A stretch of 64,000 nt of DNA, from assembly GCF_001619615.1 (NCBI RefSeq), contig NZ_LQQP01000009.1, forward strand, positions 124,001 through 188,000, written 5' to 3'. Position 1 is the first letter of the stretch; each line of letters begins with the position of its first letter. This DNA comes from Microbacterium sp. T32 (GTDB lineage: Bacteria; Actinomycetota; Actinomycetes; Actinomycetales; Microbacteriaceae). The translations under genes and the position numbers were made by a program. The notes beneath the pieces were generated by a model, which saw nothing but the letters and a program-made list of their open reading frames with translations, searched no databases and was not told where the DNA came from. Below are positions 33,152 through 42,296 of this stretch, piece after piece.

Positions 33152-34330
33152 ATGAGCCAGAACCAGAACTACCTCGCCGTCATCAAGGTCGTCGGTGTGG
33201 GCGGAGGCGGCGTCAACGCCGTCAACCGCATGATCGAGCTGGGCCTGCGCGGCGTGGAGTTCATCGCGATCAACACCGATGCACAGGCGCTGCTGATGAG
33301 CGACGCCGACGTCAAGCTCGACGTCGGGCGCGAGCTCACGCGCGGCCTGGGTGCCGGTGCCGACCCCGAGGTGGGCCGTCGCGCCGCCGAGGACCACGCG
33401 GAGGAGATCGAGGAGGCGCTGCGCGGCGCCGACATGGTCTTCGTGACCGCGGGCGAGGGTGGCGGAACCGGCACGGGTGGCGCACCGGTCGTGGCGAAGA
33501 TCGCCAAGTCGATCGGGGCCCTGACCATCGGTGTCGTCACGAAGCCGTTCTCGTTCGAGGGCCGTCGTCGTCAGAGCCAGGCCGAGGCCGGTGTCGGACG
33601 CCTGAAGGAGGAGGTCGACACGCTCATCGTGGTGCCGAACGACCGCCTCCTCGAGATCAGCGACCGCGGCATCTCGATGATCGAGGCGTTCGCGACGGCC
33701 GACCAGGTGCTCCTGGCCGGTGTGCAGGGCATCACCGACCTCATCACGACCCCCGGTCTCATCAACCTCGACTTCGCCGACGTCAAGTCGGTCATGCAGG
33801 GCGCGGGCTCCGCGCTCATGGGAATCGGCTCCGCGCGCGGCGCGGACCGTGCGATCAAGGCCGCGGAACTCGCCGTCGAGTCGCCGCTCCTCGAAGCCTC
33901 CATCGAGGGAGCGCACGGCGTCCTGCTCTCGATCCAGGGCGGATCGAACCTCGGCATCTTCGAGATCAACGACGCCGCCCAGCTGGTGAAGGAGGCCGCG
34001 CACCCCGAGGCCAACATCATCTTCGGAACCGTCATCGACGACACCCTCGGCGACGAGGTCCGTGTCACGGTCATCGCGGCCGGCTTCGACGGCGGCGAGC
34101 CGTCGCTGCGCATCGACCCCGTCGGTGCCCAGCGTCCGGTGGCCGTTCCCGCGGTGCCGGCGATCCCCGCCGACGACGTGGCGCGCGACCTCAGCGCCGC
34201 CGAGGAGCAGAAGGCGCAGACGCCGGAGCGCACGCCCGAGCCGGCACCGGTGGCCGCTCGCGTCCCCGACACGTCCTACGACTCCGGCTTCGCCGACGAC
34301 GACCTGGACGTGCCCGACTTCCTCAAGTGA
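33152..34330 (+). CDS. ftsZ: Cell division protein FtsZ
   Basis: A 392-residue tubulin-like GTPase that forms the Z ring. The GTP-binding tubulin signature is [12 protein letters not shown] and the catalytic T7 loop is [11 protein letters not shown]. An acidic, variable linker (about 325-380) leads to the conserved C-terminal peptide LDVPDFLK, which binds SepF and other partners. SepF is encoded three genes downstream. The ATG is preferred over an upstream in-frame start because CGGAGG sits 5 nt before it. It has a dedicated promoter. Confidence 0.97.
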   Translation: MSQNQNYLAVIKVVGVGGGGVNAVNRMIELGLRGVEFIAINTDAQALLMSDADVKLDVGRELTRGLGAGADPEVGRRAAEDHAEEIEEALRGADMVFVTAGEGGGTGTGGAPVVAKIAKSIGALTIGVVTKPFSFEGRRRQSQAEAGVGRLKEEVDTLIVVPNDRLLEISDRGISMIEAFATADQVLLAGVQGITDLITTPGLINLDFADVKSVMQGAGSALMGIGSARGADRAIKAAELAVESPLLEASIEGAHGVLLSIQGGSNLGIFEINDAAQLVKEAAHPEANIIFGTVIDDTLGDEVRVTVIAAGFDGGEPSLRIDPVGAQRPVAVPAVPAIPADDVARDLSAAEEQKAQTPERTPEPAPVAARVPDTSYDSGFADDDLDVPDFLK

Positions 34331-34394
34331 CGACGAACGACTGATGCAGCGGGTCCGGTGACACCGGGCCCGCTGCGTCGTCGAAGGAGGACCC

Positions 34395-35078
34395 ATGGAT
34401 GCCGCTCTCGCCGACCGCCTCGCCCACGTCGACGCGCGGATCGTCGACGCCGCCCGCTCCGCCGGACGCGACCCCGCCGAGATCACCCGCATCGTGGTGA
34501 CGAAGTTCCACCCGGTCTCGCTCATCACCGACCTCTACGCGCTCGGCGTCCGGGACGTGGGGGAGAACCGCCAGCAGGAGCTCACCGCCAAGCATCACGA
34601 GGTGGGTGGCCTCGACGGCCTCCGCTGGCACTTCATCGGCCAGGCCCAGACCAACAAGGCGCGCGCCGTGCGAGCGGCATCCGACGCGGTCCATTCGGTG
34701 GACCGCACCCGCATTGCGGATGCCCTGGATGCCGCGGACGACGGCTCCCGCCTGGACGTGCTGCTCCAGGTGAACCTGACCGACGACCCCGGTCGCGGCG
34801 GCGTCGCGCAGTCCGAGGTGGAGGCTCTCGCCGCCTACGTCGCCGCTCTCGAGAGCCTGCGCGTGCGGGGCGTCATGGCCGTCGCGCCGCTCGACGAGGA
34901 CCCCGCCCGTGCCTTCGAGCGTCTGCGGCACTGCGCCGACGCCGTGCGGCGTGTCGTTCCCGACGCGACCTGGATCTCGGCCGGAATGACGGGCGATTTC
35001 CCCGAGGCGATCGCGATGGGCGCGACACACCTACGGATCGGTTCGGCAATCACGGGTCCGCGACCCCCTCGCGACTAG
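34395..35078 (+). CDS. yggS: YggS-family PLP-binding protein
   Basis: A 227-residue alanine-racemase-fold protein that keeps pyridoxal phosphate homeostasis. The PLP lysine lies in [10 protein letters not shown]. The phosphate-binding segments [17 protein letters not shown] and [12 protein letters not shown] are typical. GAAGGAGG precedes the ATG. In most actinobacteria pgeF stands between ftsZ and yggS; here the 64-bp gap has no room for it. The TAG stop overlaps the sepF -10 box. Confidence 0.93.
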   Translation: MDAALADRLAHVDARIVDAARSAGRDPAEITRIVVTKFHPVSLITDLYALGVRDVGENRQQELTAKHHEVGGLDGLRWHFIGQAQTNKARAVRAASDAVHSVDRTRIADALDAADDGSRLDVLLQVNLTDDPGRGGVAQSEVEALAAYVAALESLRVRGVMAVAPLDEDPARAFERLRHCADAVRRVVPDATWISAGMTGDFPEAIAMGATHLRIGSAITGPRPPRD

Positions 35079-35081
35079 CCT
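35076..35081 (+). promoter_or_regulatory. -10 box of sepF overlapping the yggS stop
   Basis: TAGCCT starts with the TAG stop codon of yggS. A leader of about 22 nt with CGGAGGA leads to the ATG at 35110. Confidence 0.5.
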
Positions 35082-35109
35082 CGAAACAGACGAGCGAACG
35101 GAGGATGCG

Positions 35110-35580
35110 ATGTCGAACCCGCTCAAGAAGACGATGGTGTACCTGGGCCTCGCCGACGAGGAGGAGACCTATGAGGAGACCGCCCCGCAGCCGGTCGCGC
35201 GCAAGCAGTCCGTGCAGCCCGCGCCGGTCGAGAAGGCCGCTCCGGTGACCCCGCTGCACCGCCCCGCCGTGGTGCGCCAGCCGGCCGCCGGCCCGGTGAG
35301 CGAGATCCTCACGGTGCACCCCAAGCAGTACCGCGACGCGCAGACGATCGCCGAGAACTTCCGCGAGGGGATCCCGGTCATCATCAACCTGTCGCAGATG
35401 AGCGACGCCGACGCGCGCCGCCTGATCGACTTCGCGAGCGGCCTGTCGCTCGGTCTGTACGGACGCATCGAGCGGGTCACGAGCAAGGTCTTCCTGCTCT
35501 CTCCCGAGAACATCGCCGTCTCCGGTGACGGTGCGATCGCGCAGGCCGACCCCGAGGGCTCGCCCTTCGCGTCCCAGTAA
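35110..35580 (+). CDS. sepF: Cell division protein SepF
   Basis: A 156-residue Z-ring membrane anchor. The N-terminal amphipathic helix [18 protein letters not shown] would bind the membrane. A disordered linker follows, and the C-terminal DUF552 domain (about 63-140: [39 protein letters not shown]) binds the FtsZ tail. SepF is the main FtsZ anchor in actinobacteria, which lack FtsA and ZipA. It ends with TAA and yggT starts 6 nt later. Confidence 0.95.
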   Translation: MSNPLKKTMVYLGLADEEETYEETAPQPVARKQSVQPAPVEKAAPVTPLHRPAVVRQPAAGPVSEILTVHPKQYRDAQTIAENFREGIPVIINLSQMSDADARRLIDFASGLSLGLYGRIERVTSKVFLLSPENIAVSGDGAIAQADPEGSPFASQ

Positions 35581-35586
35581 GCGATC

Positions 35587-35889
35587 GTGGCCGTCCTGAG
35601 CCTGGTCGGCTCCATCCTCAGCGCGCTGCTTTTCATCTACATCGTTCTGCTCCTGGCCCGGTTGGTCCTGGAGTACATCCCGATGTTCAACCGCGAGTGG
35701 CGTCCCCGAGGCGCCATGCTGGTGGTGGCCGAGATCGTCTACACCGTGACGGACCCACCCATCCGGCTCCTCCGGCGGGTGATTCCGCCGCTGCGCATCG
35801 GCGGCATCGCGATCGATTTCGCGTTCGCCATCACGATGTTCGCGTGCTTCCTGCTCCTCAGTGTCACGCGGTCGCTCGCCGCTCTGTGA
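35587..35889 (+). CDS. YggT-family membrane protein
   Basis: A 100-residue integral membrane protein with two hydrophobic segments (about 5-28 and 75-95). The family signature between them includes VTDPPIRLLRRVIPPLRIGGIAIDF. YggT genes sit between sepF and divIVA in actinobacteria, and the family is linked to wall growth or osmotic tolerance, but the mechanism is unknown. The GTG start is close behind the sepF stop, so the two share a transcript. Confidence 0.9.
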   Translation: MAVLSLVGSILSALLFIYIVLLLARLVLEYIPMFNREWRPRGAMLVVAEIVYTVTDPPIRLLRRVIPPLRIGGIAIDFAFAITMFACFLLLSVTRSLAAL

Positions 35890-35895
35890 CCCCCG

Positions 35896-35938
35896 CATAG
35901 CCGTCGCCCTTCGACACCGAAGAAGGGCGGCGGCTATG
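35896..35938 (+). terminator. Hairpin between yggT and divIVA
   Basis: The arms 35896-35912 and 35922-35938 form a 17-bp stem with one T-G wobble and a 9-nt loop. The right arm contains TATGCT (35935-35940), a likely -10 box for divIVA. Upstream transcripts would form the hairpin, while those starting at TATGCT would not. Confidence 0.65.
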
Positions 35939-35940
35939 CT
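35935..35940 (+). promoter_or_regulatory. -10 box of divIVA
   Basis: TATGCT lies about 73 nt before the ATG, so the leader is about 65 nt long. The ribosome-binding site AGAGGAAA precedes the ATG at 36013. Confidence 0.5.
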
Positions 35941-36012
35941 GTTCCGAAGCGGTGTGCCCCGGTGCGACACCCCCCCACGTTCCGATTCAGAGCTCTCGAA
36001 AGAGGAAACACC

Positions 36013-36624
36013 ATGGCACTGACCCCCGATGATGTCGTCACCAAGCAGTTCCAGCATGTGCGTTTCAAGGAGGGCTTCGACCCCGACGAGGTCGACGACT
36101 TCCTCGACGAGATCGTCGTCGAGTGGCGCAAGACGATCGCCGAGAACGAGGAGCTGAAGGCCAAGCTCGCCGCGTTCGAGTCCGGTGAAGCCGCCCCCGC
36201 GGCGCCGGTCGCCGAGGCGCCCCAGGCCGAAGAGCCCGTCGTCTCCGAGGTGCCCGCCCCGGCTGCGGCCCCGGCCGCCGAGTCCGACGTGGCCCCCGCC
36301 ACGCAGAGCGCCGGCATCATCGAGCTGGCCCAGCGCCTGCACGACGAGCACGTCGCCGAGGGCAAGGCGCAGCGCGACCAGCTCATCTCCGAGGCCCAGG
36401 CGCAGGCGGCATCCATCGTCGCCGACGCTGAGAAGCAGGGACGCGAAGAGCGTGCCCGCCTGGAGAAGGAGCGCACGGTCCTCGAGGGCCGCATCACCGA
36501 GCTGCGCAACTTCGAGCGCGACTACCGTTCGCAGCTGCGTTCCTACATCGAGGGTCAGCTCCGCGACCTCGACACGGCCGGTTCGTCGTCGGGCTCGACG
36601 CCCGTCTCGGCGATCGGTCTGTAG
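36013..36624 (+). CDS. divIVA: DivIVA/Wag31 polar growth and septum-site protein
   Basis: A 203-residue coiled-coil scaffold that marks negatively curved membrane at poles and septum and organises apical or septal wall synthesis. The N-terminal lipid-binding domain is MALTPDDVVTKQFQHVRFKE followed by GFDPDEVDDFLDEI. An Ala/Pro/Glu-rich linker (about 57-98) separates it from the second coiled coil (about 102-185). In mycobacteria Wag31 is phosphorylated by PknA/PknB. An upstream in-frame start gives no known N-terminus. It ends with TAG. Confidence 0.95.
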   Translation: MALTPDDVVTKQFQHVRFKEGFDPDEVDDFLDEIVVEWRKTIAENEELKAKLAAFESGEAAPAAPVAEAPQAEEPVVSEVPAPAAAPAAESDVAPATQSAGIIELAQRLHDEHVAEGKAQRDQLISEAQAQAASIVADAEKQGREERARLEKERTVLEGRITELRNFERDYRSQLRSYIEGQLRDLDTAGSSSGSTPVSAIGL

Positions 36625-36633
36625 GCCGACTCT

Positions 36634-37218
36634 TTGCGCAGTCGATCTCCTCTGCGTTCGGCGGCGGCCGGCGCCCTCGTCGCGATTCTCGCGGCGACGG
36701 TGCTGGCCGCCGACCAGTTGGCGAAGGCAGCGGCCATCGCCGGCCTTCCCCCGGAGCGGGTGGTGCCGATCCTCGGCGACTTCCTGCAGTTCTATCTCGT
36801 CCGAAACCCGGGGGCGGCGTTCTCGCTCGGTGAGGGCGTCACCTGGATCTTCACGATCGCGCTCGCGGTCGTGGCGGTCATCATCCTGTTCCTGGCCGTG
36901 ACCCGGGTGCGTTCGCGCCTGTGGGCGGTCGTGCTCGGGCTGCTGCTGGGCGGTGTGCTCGGCAACCTCAGCGACCGTCTCCTGCGGGCGCCGGGCTTCC
37001 CGGTCGGTCACGTCGTGGACTTCATCTCGACGCCGTGGATGATGCCGGCGATCTACAACGTCGCCGACATGTTCATCGTGACGATGATGATCTCCGTCGC
37101 CCTCCTCGTGCTCCTGGGCCTGCGGCTCGACGGCACGCGAGAGAAGCGCGGTTCCCGCGACGCCGAGGTCGCCGCCGACGAGCCGGTCGAGACGCCCGGC
37201 GAGCAGGGCGCGCGCTGA
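36634..37218 (+). CDS. lspA: Lipoprotein signal peptidase (signal peptidase II)
   Basis: A 194-residue aspartic membrane peptidase that cleaves prolipoproteins after lipid attachment. Four membrane helices are visible. The catalytic aspartates lie in GNLSDRLLR (D114) and YNVADMF (D145). [10 protein letters not shown] is a further family motif. No ATG or GTG is available before the first helix; the TTG at 36634 is the likely start. It lies 6 nt after TAGGCC, an imperfect -10 beginning at the divIVA stop. The C-terminus is acidic and longer than in E. coli. rluD follows at 2 nt. Confidence 0.9.
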   Translation: MRSRSPLRSAAAGALVAILAATVLAADQLAKAAAIAGLPPERVVPILGDFLQFYLVRNPGAAFSLGEGVTWIFTIALAVVAVIILFLAVTRVRSRLWAVVLGLLLGGVLGNLSDRLLRAPGFPVGHVVDFISTPWMMPAIYNVADMFIVTMMISVALLVLLGLRLDGTREKRGSRDAEVAADEPVETPGEQGAR

Positions 37219-37219
37219 C

Positions 37220-38143
37220 ATGGACTCGCGGAGTCTGCCCGTTCCCGACGGGCTCGAGGGAGCGCGCGTCGATCAGGCCCTGGCCAAGATGCTCGGCTTC
37301 TCGCGCACGTTCGCGGCGGAGGTGGCCGACGCCGGGGGAGTGAGCGTCGACGGCCGCACCGTCGGACGCTCCGACCGCCTGCGCGCGGGGGCCTGGCTCA
37401 ACGTCGAGTGGGAACCGAAGCGCGACCCCGAAGTGATCCCGGTCGAGGTCCCCGACCTCGGGATCGTCTGGGACGACGACGACATCGTCGTGGTCGACAA
37501 GCCCGCCGGCGTCGCGGCGCACCCCTCCGTCGGATGGGAAGGGCCGACCGTGCTCGGTGCCCTCGCGGCCGCCGGTTTCCGTATCGCCACGAGCGGTGCC
37601 GCGGAGCGCCGCGGGATCGTGCATCGGCTCGACGTCGGCACGAGCGGCCTCATGGTCGTCGCGAAGACCGAGCGCGCGTACACGCTGCTCAAGGCGGCGT
37701 TCAAGGACCGGACGGTCGACAAGATCTACCACGCCGTGGTCCAGGGGCACCCGGATCCGCTTGCGGGCACCATCGACGCCCCGATCGGGCGGCACCCCCA
37801 CCACTCGTGGAAGTTCGCCGTCACTCCCGACGGCAAGGATTCCGTCACGCACTACGAGACGCTCGAGGCGTTCCCGCGTGCGTCGCTGCTCGAGATCCAT
37901 CTCGAGACGGGCCGCACGCACCAGATCCGCGTGCACATGGCGGCGCACCGCCACCCGTGCGCGGGCGATCCGCTCTACGGCGCGGACCCCACGCTGTCGG
38001 CGCGGCTCGGTCTCACGCGGCAGTGGCTGCACGCGCATCGGCTGGCCTTCACGCACCCCGCCACGGGGGAGTGGGTGGGCTTCGAGTCGCCCTATCCGGC
38101 GGATCTGCAGCACGCACTCGACGTCCTGCGCGACGGCGTCTGA
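37220..38143 (+). CDS. rluD: RluA-family 23S rRNA pseudouridine synthase
   Basis: A 307-residue enzyme with an N-terminal S4 RNA-binding domain (about 15-75) and a pseudouridine synthase domain. The catalytic Asp lies in the motif [11 protein letters not shown] (near residue 136). Other family segments are [13 protein letters not shown] and [13 protein letters not shown]. By family and by position behind lspA it is RluD-like, modifying helix 69 of 23S rRNA, although exact target uridines are not readable. The start lies 1 nt after the lspA stop. Confidence 0.92.
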   Translation: MDSRSLPVPDGLEGARVDQALAKMLGFSRTFAAEVADAGGVSVDGRTVGRSDRLRAGAWLNVEWEPKRDPEVIPVEVPDLGIVWDDDDIVVVDKPAGVAAHPSVGWEGPTVLGALAAAGFRIATSGAAERRGIVHRLDVGTSGLMVVAKTERAYTLLKAAFKDRTVDKIYHAVVQGHPDPLAGTIDAPIGRHPHHSWKFAVTPDGKDSVTHYETLEAFPRASLLEIHLETGRTHQIRVHMAAHRHPCAGDPLYGADPTLSARLGLTRQWLHAHRLAFTHPATGEWVGFESPYPADLQHALDVLRDGV

Positions 38144-38149
38144 CGCGGG

Positions 38150-38623
38150 TCAGCGTCCGCCCTCGAACCTCGCCGGCCCGGGCGTCAGCGCCGCGGACAC
38201 GCGCGCCGACATCTCGGCATCCAGGATCCCGTCGATCCCGGAGATCGGATGCCACCCGACCTCGGTCATCTCGCCGTCGACCGGCTCGGGTTCGCCGTCG
38301 ATCCACGTGCACGCGAAGGTCAGGTCGAGGTAATCGCTCTGGTCGCCGTTGGCGTAGGTGACGCGGGGGATCTGGTGCACCCACGCGAGACGTTCCACCC
38401 GGATGCGGACGCCGGCCTCCTCCTCGGCCTCGCGCGCCGCGGCATCGGCCGGTTCCTCGCCCGGGTCGACGATGCCGGTGATGGGGGTGAGCCGGCCGGT
38501 GTCGCTGCGGCGACCCAGCAGCACGTCGTCGCCGCGCACGATCACGGCGGTCACGCCGACGAGGGGGAGCGGGCTCGTGCCGACGTGACGGCGGAGCTCC
38601 AGGACGAAGTCGGGTGTGGGCAC
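38150..38623 (-). CDS. Nudix hydrolase
   Basis: A 157-residue Nudix enzyme. The Nudix box runs from GIVDPGEE through REAEEEAGV and matches G-X5-E-X7-RE-X2-EE-X-G with all metal-binding glutamates. Substrate unknown; candidates are oxidised nucleotides, NADH or ADP-ribose. Convergent with rluD (6-bp gap) and divergent from dnaE. TAACGT lies 6 nt before the GTG, so the mRNA is probably leaderless. Confidence 0.9.
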   Translation of the reverse strand: MPTPDFVLELRRHVGTSPLPLVGVTAVIVRGDDVLLGRRSDTGRLTPITGIVDPGEEPADAAAREAEEEAGVRIRVERLAWVHQIPRVTYANGDQSDYLDLTFACTWIDGEPEPVDGEMTEVGWHPISGIDGILDAEMSARVSAALTPGPARFEGGR

Positions 38624-38629
38624 GCGCCC

Positions 38630-38635
38630 ACGTTA
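38630..38635 (-). promoter_or_regulatory. -10 box of the Nudix gene (leaderless start)
   Basis: TAACGT on the minus strand ends 6 nt before the GTG at 38623. Confidence 0.52.
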
Positions 38636-38673
38636 GCCCGGGCCGCCTTCGATCGGATGTCGGAGGGGGAACG

Positions 38674-38679
38674 TACACT
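38674..38679 (+). promoter_or_regulatory. -10 box of dnaE (leaderless start)
   Basis: TACACT ends 6 nt before the GTG at 38686. This decides the dnaE start against an open frame reaching back to 38614. Confidence 0.57.
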
Positions 38680-38685
38680 CGACGG

Positions 38686-41600
38686 GTGGCAGCAGACTCC
38701 TTCGTTCACCTTCACGTGCACAGCGAGTACTCCATGCTGGACGGCGCCGCGCGCATCGGTCCCATGGTGCAGCAGGCGGTCAAACTGGGCATGCCGGCGA
38801 TCGCCGTGACCGACCACGGCAACACGTTCGCGGCCTACGAGTTCTACAAGACGGCGAAGGATGCCGGCATCAAGCCGATCATCGGCATCGAGGCCTACGT
38901 GACCCCCGGCACCCACCGCTCCGACAAGTCCCGCGTGCGGTGGGGAACCCCCGAGCAGCAGAGCGACGACGTGTCGGGTTCCGGCGCGTACACGCACATG
39001 ACGCTGCTGTCCGAGACCACCGAGGGCATGCACAACCTGTTCCGGCTCTCGTCGCGGTCGAGCATGGAGGGCTACTACTTCAAGCCCCGCATGGACCGCG
39101 AGCTGCTGCAGACGTACAGCAAGGGCCTCATCGCGACGACCGGGTGCCCCTCGGGCGAGGTCCAGACGCGCCTCCGGCTCGGCCAGTACGACGCCGCCAA
39201 GGCGGCGGCGGCCGAGTTCCAGGACATCTTCGGCAAAGACAACTACTTCGCCGAGATCATGGATCACGGCCTGTCGATCGAGCGTCGGATCATGTCCGAC
39301 CTGCTCCGGATCGCGAAAGAACTCGACATCCCCCTGGTCGGCACCAACGACCTCCACTACACGCACCAGCACGACGCCACGAGCCACGCGGCTCTGCTCT
39401 GCGTGCAGTCCGGCTCGACGCTCGACGACCCCAAGCGCTTCAAGTTCGACGGCGACGGCTACTACGTCAAGTCCGCCGCCGAGATGCGGCAGGTCTTCCG
39501 CGACAACCCCGAAGCCTGTGACAACACGCTCCTCATCGCCGAGCGCTGCGAGGTCGAGTTCAACACTTCGGCCAACTACATGCCGCGCTTCCCGGTCCCC
39601 GAGGGTGAGACCGAGGGCAGCTGGATGATCAAAGAGGTCGAGAACGGCCTCCACGACCGCTACCCGGGCGGCATCCCGGATGCCGTGCGCAAGCAGGCCG
39701 AGTACGAGACCGACGTCATCCTGCAGATGGGGTTCCCGGGCTACTTCCTCGTGGTCGCCGACTTCATCAACTGGGCCAAGAACAACGGCATCCGGGTGGG
39801 TCCCGGACGTGGTTCGGGTGCCGGCTCGATGGTCGCGTACGCCATGAAGATCACCGACCTGGATCCGCTGCAGCACGGCCTGATCTTCGAGCGCTTCCTG
39901 AACCCCGACCGCGTCTCCATGCCCGACTTCGACGTCGACTTCGACGATCGTCGTCGTGGCGAGGTCATCCAGTACGTGACCGAGAAGTACGGCGACGAGC
40001 GCGTCGCGCAGATCGTCACGTACGGCACGATCAAGGCCAAGCAGGCGCTCAAGGATGCCGGTCGTGTGCTGGGCTTCCCCTTCAGCATGGGCGACAAGCT
40101 CACCAAGGCCATGCCCCCGGCGGTGATGGGCAAGGACATGCCGCTCGACGGCATGTTCAATCCCGAGCACCCGCGCTACAAAGAGGCGAGCGAGTTCCGC
40201 ACGCTCATCGAGACCGACCCCGAGGCCAAGACCGTGTTCGACACGGCGCTCGGGCTCGAGAACCTCAAGCGCCAGTGGGGTGTCCACGCCGCCGGCGTCA
40301 TCATGTCCAGCGAACCGCTGATCGACATCATCCCGATCATGCGCCGCGAGCAGGACGGCCAGATCGTCACGCAGTTCGACTACCCGGCGTGCGAGTCGCT
40401 CGGCCTGATCAAGATGGACTTCCTGGGGTTGCGCAACCTCACGATCATCAACGACGCGCTCGACAACATCGAGGCCAACCGCGGGCACCCGCTGGTGCTG
40501 GAAGACCTCGCGCTCGATGACGCCGAGTCCTACGAACTGCTCGCCCGCGGCGACACGCTGGGCGTGTTCCAGCTCGATGGCGGACCCATGAGGTCGCTGC
40601 TGCGCCTCATGCGCCCCGACAACTTCGAGGACATCTCGGCGGTGCTCGCGCTCTACCGCCCGGGCCCGATGGGCGTCAACTCGCACATCAACTACGCGCT
40701 GCGCAAGAACAAGCAGCAGGAGATCGAGCCGATCCACCCCGAGCTCGAGGAGCCGCTCGCCGACATCCTCGACACGACTTACGGTCTGATCGTCTATCAG
40801 GAGCAGGTCATGGCCGTCGCGCAGCGCGTCGCCGGCTACACGCTCGGTCAGGCCGACCTGCTCCGGCGCGCGATGGGCAAGAAGAAGAAATCCGAGCTCG
40901 ACAAGCAGAAGGAGATCTTCTTCGGCGGCATGACCGAGCGCGGCTTCGGCGAGGAGGCGCAGCAGACGCTGTGGAAGGTGCTCGAGTCGTTTGCCGACTA
41001 CGCCTTCAACAAGGCGCACACCGCCGCGTACGGACTCGTGTCGTACTGGACGGCGTACCTCAAGGCGCACTATCCCGCCGAGTACATGGCCGCGCTCCTC
41101 ACCAGCGTCGGCGACTCGAAGGACAAGATGGCGGTGTACCTCAACGAGTGCCGCCGCATGGGGATCCGGGTGCTCCCGCCCGACGTCAACGAGTCGATCC
41201 GCTTCTTCGCGGCCGTCGGTGAAGACATCCGTTTCGGTCTCGGCGCGGTCCGCAACGTCGGTGCGAACGTCGTCGACGGGATCGTCGCGGCGCGTCAGGA
41301 TGCCAAGTACACGTCGTTCCACGACTTCCTGGCCAAGGTGCCGCTGCACGTGGCGAACAAGCGCACGGTCGAATCGCTGATCAAGGCCGGGGCCTTCGAC
41401 TCGCTGGGCTCCACGCGTCGCGCACTGATCGAGATCCACGAGGATGCCTGCGAGGGCGCCGTGCTCGACAAGCGGCGCGAGGCCAATGGCGAGGTCGGCT
41501 TCGACTTCGACTCGCTGTGGGACGAGCCGCAGCAGGTCGAGAAGGTGCCCGAGCGGCCCGAGTGGACGAAGAAGGACAAGCTCGCGTTCGAGCGCGAGAT

Positions 41601-42198
41601 GCTCGGCCTCTACGTCTCCGATCACCCGCTCGCGGGGCTCGAGGTCCCCCTCGCGAAGCACGCGTCCACGTCGATCCATGACCTGCTCGCCTCGGACGAC
41701 GTGCAGGACGGAGATCAGGTCACCGTCGCGGGCCTTCTCACCAGCGTGCAGCACCGGGTGGCGAAGCAGAGCGGCAACCCGTACGGCATGGTCACCGTGG
41801 AGGACTTCAACGGCGAGGTGACCGTGATGTTCATGGGCAAGACGTACGCGGAGTTCGCCCCGGTGCTGCAGGCCGACTCGATCCTCGTCGTCCGCGGGCG
41901 TGTGTCCCGCCGCGACGACGGACTCAACCTGCACGCGCAGTCGGCCTTCACCCCCGATCTCGAGGGCTTCGACGCCCTGAGCGGTCTCACACTCGTCGTC
42001 CCCGAGCAGCGTGCGAACGAGACGCTCGTGAGCGAACTCGCCCAGATGCTGCGGCGGCATGCCGGTGACACGGAGGTGACTCTCAAGTTGCACAAAGGTG
42101 GGACCGCCAAGGTCTTCGAGGTGCCGATGCCGGTGCGTGTGACGGCTGACCTGTTCGGAGAACTCAAGGGACTCCTCGGTCCCAACTGTCTGGGCTGA
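38686..42198 (+). CDS. dnaE: DNA polymerase III subunit alpha
   Basis: A 1170-residue replicative polymerase. It has an N-terminal PHP domain (FVHLHVHSEYSMLDGA, AVTDHGN) that in actinobacterial DnaE1 acts as the proofreading exonuclease. The C-family polymerase core carries catalytic aspartates in PDFDVDFDD (about 413-421) and the region GPGRGSGAGSMVAY. The C-terminal part has the beta-clamp binding region and an OB fold (DGDQVTVAGLLTSVQ). The length and intact PHP metal ligands indicate DnaE1 rather than the mutagenic DnaE2. The GTG start with VAADSF is fixed by the leaderless spacing. Confidence 0.97.
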   Translation: MAADSFVHLHVHSEYSMLDGAARIGPMVQQAVKLGMPAIAVTDHGNTFAAYEFYKTAKDAGIKPIIGIEAYVTPGTHRSDKSRVRWGTPEQQSDDVSGSGAYTHMTLLSETTEGMHNLFRLSSRSSMEGYYFKPRMDRELLQTYSKGLIATTGCPSGEVQTRLRLGQYDAAKAAAAEFQDIFGKDNYFAEIMDHGLSIERRIMSDLLRIAKELDIPLVGTNDLHYTHQHDATSHAALLCVQSGSTLDDPKRFKFDGDGYYVKSAAEMRQVFRDNPEACDNTLLIAERCEVEFNTSANYMPRFPVPEGETEGSWMIKEVENGLHDRYPGGIPDAVRKQAEYETDVILQMGFPGYFLVVADFINWAKNNGIRVGPGRGSGAGSMVAYAMKITDLDPLQHGLIFERFLNPDRVSMPDFDVDFDDRRRGEVIQYVTEKYGDERVAQIVTYGTIKAKQALKDAGRVLGFPFSMGDKLTKAMPPAVMGKDMPLDGMFNPEHPRYKEASEFRTLIETDPEAKTVFDTALGLENLKRQWGVHAAGVIMSSEPLIDIIPIMRREQDGQIVTQFDYPACESLGLIKMDFLGLRNLTIINDALDNIEANRGHPLVLEDLALDDAESYELLARGDTLGVFQLDGGPMRSLLRLMRPDNFEDISAVLALYRPGPMGVNSHINYALRKNKQQEIEPIHPELEEPLADILDTTYGLIVYQEQVMAVAQRVAGYTLGQADLLRRAMGKKKKSELDKQKEIFFGGMTERGFGEEAQQTLWKVLESFADYAFNKAHTAAYGLVSYWTAYLKAHYPAEYMAALLTSVGDSKDKMAVYLNECRRMGIRVLPPDVNESIRFFAAVGEDIRFGLGAVRNVGANVVDGIVAARQDAKYTSFHDFLAKVPLHVANKRTVESLIKAGAFDSLGSTRRALIEIHEDACEGAVLDKRREANGEVGFDFDSLWDEPQQVEKVPERPEWTKKDKLAFEREMLGLYVSDHPLAGLEVPLAKHASTSIHDLLASDDVQDGDQVTVAGLLTSVQHRVAKQSGNPYGMVTVEDFNGEVTVMFMGKTYAEFAPVLQADSILVVRGRVSRRDDGLNLHAQSAFTPDLEGFDALSGLTLVVPEQRANETLVSELAQMLRRHAGDTEVTLKLHKGGTAKVFEVPMPVRVTADLFGELKGLLGPNCLG

Positions 42199-42296
42199 CG
42201 CGTGGCGCGCGTTGTCAACCCGGGGTGCTTCCCGACTCGACGACGTCAGTCTCACAATGACGACGGGTGCCGAGGCGCCCGAACGAAAGGACCATC

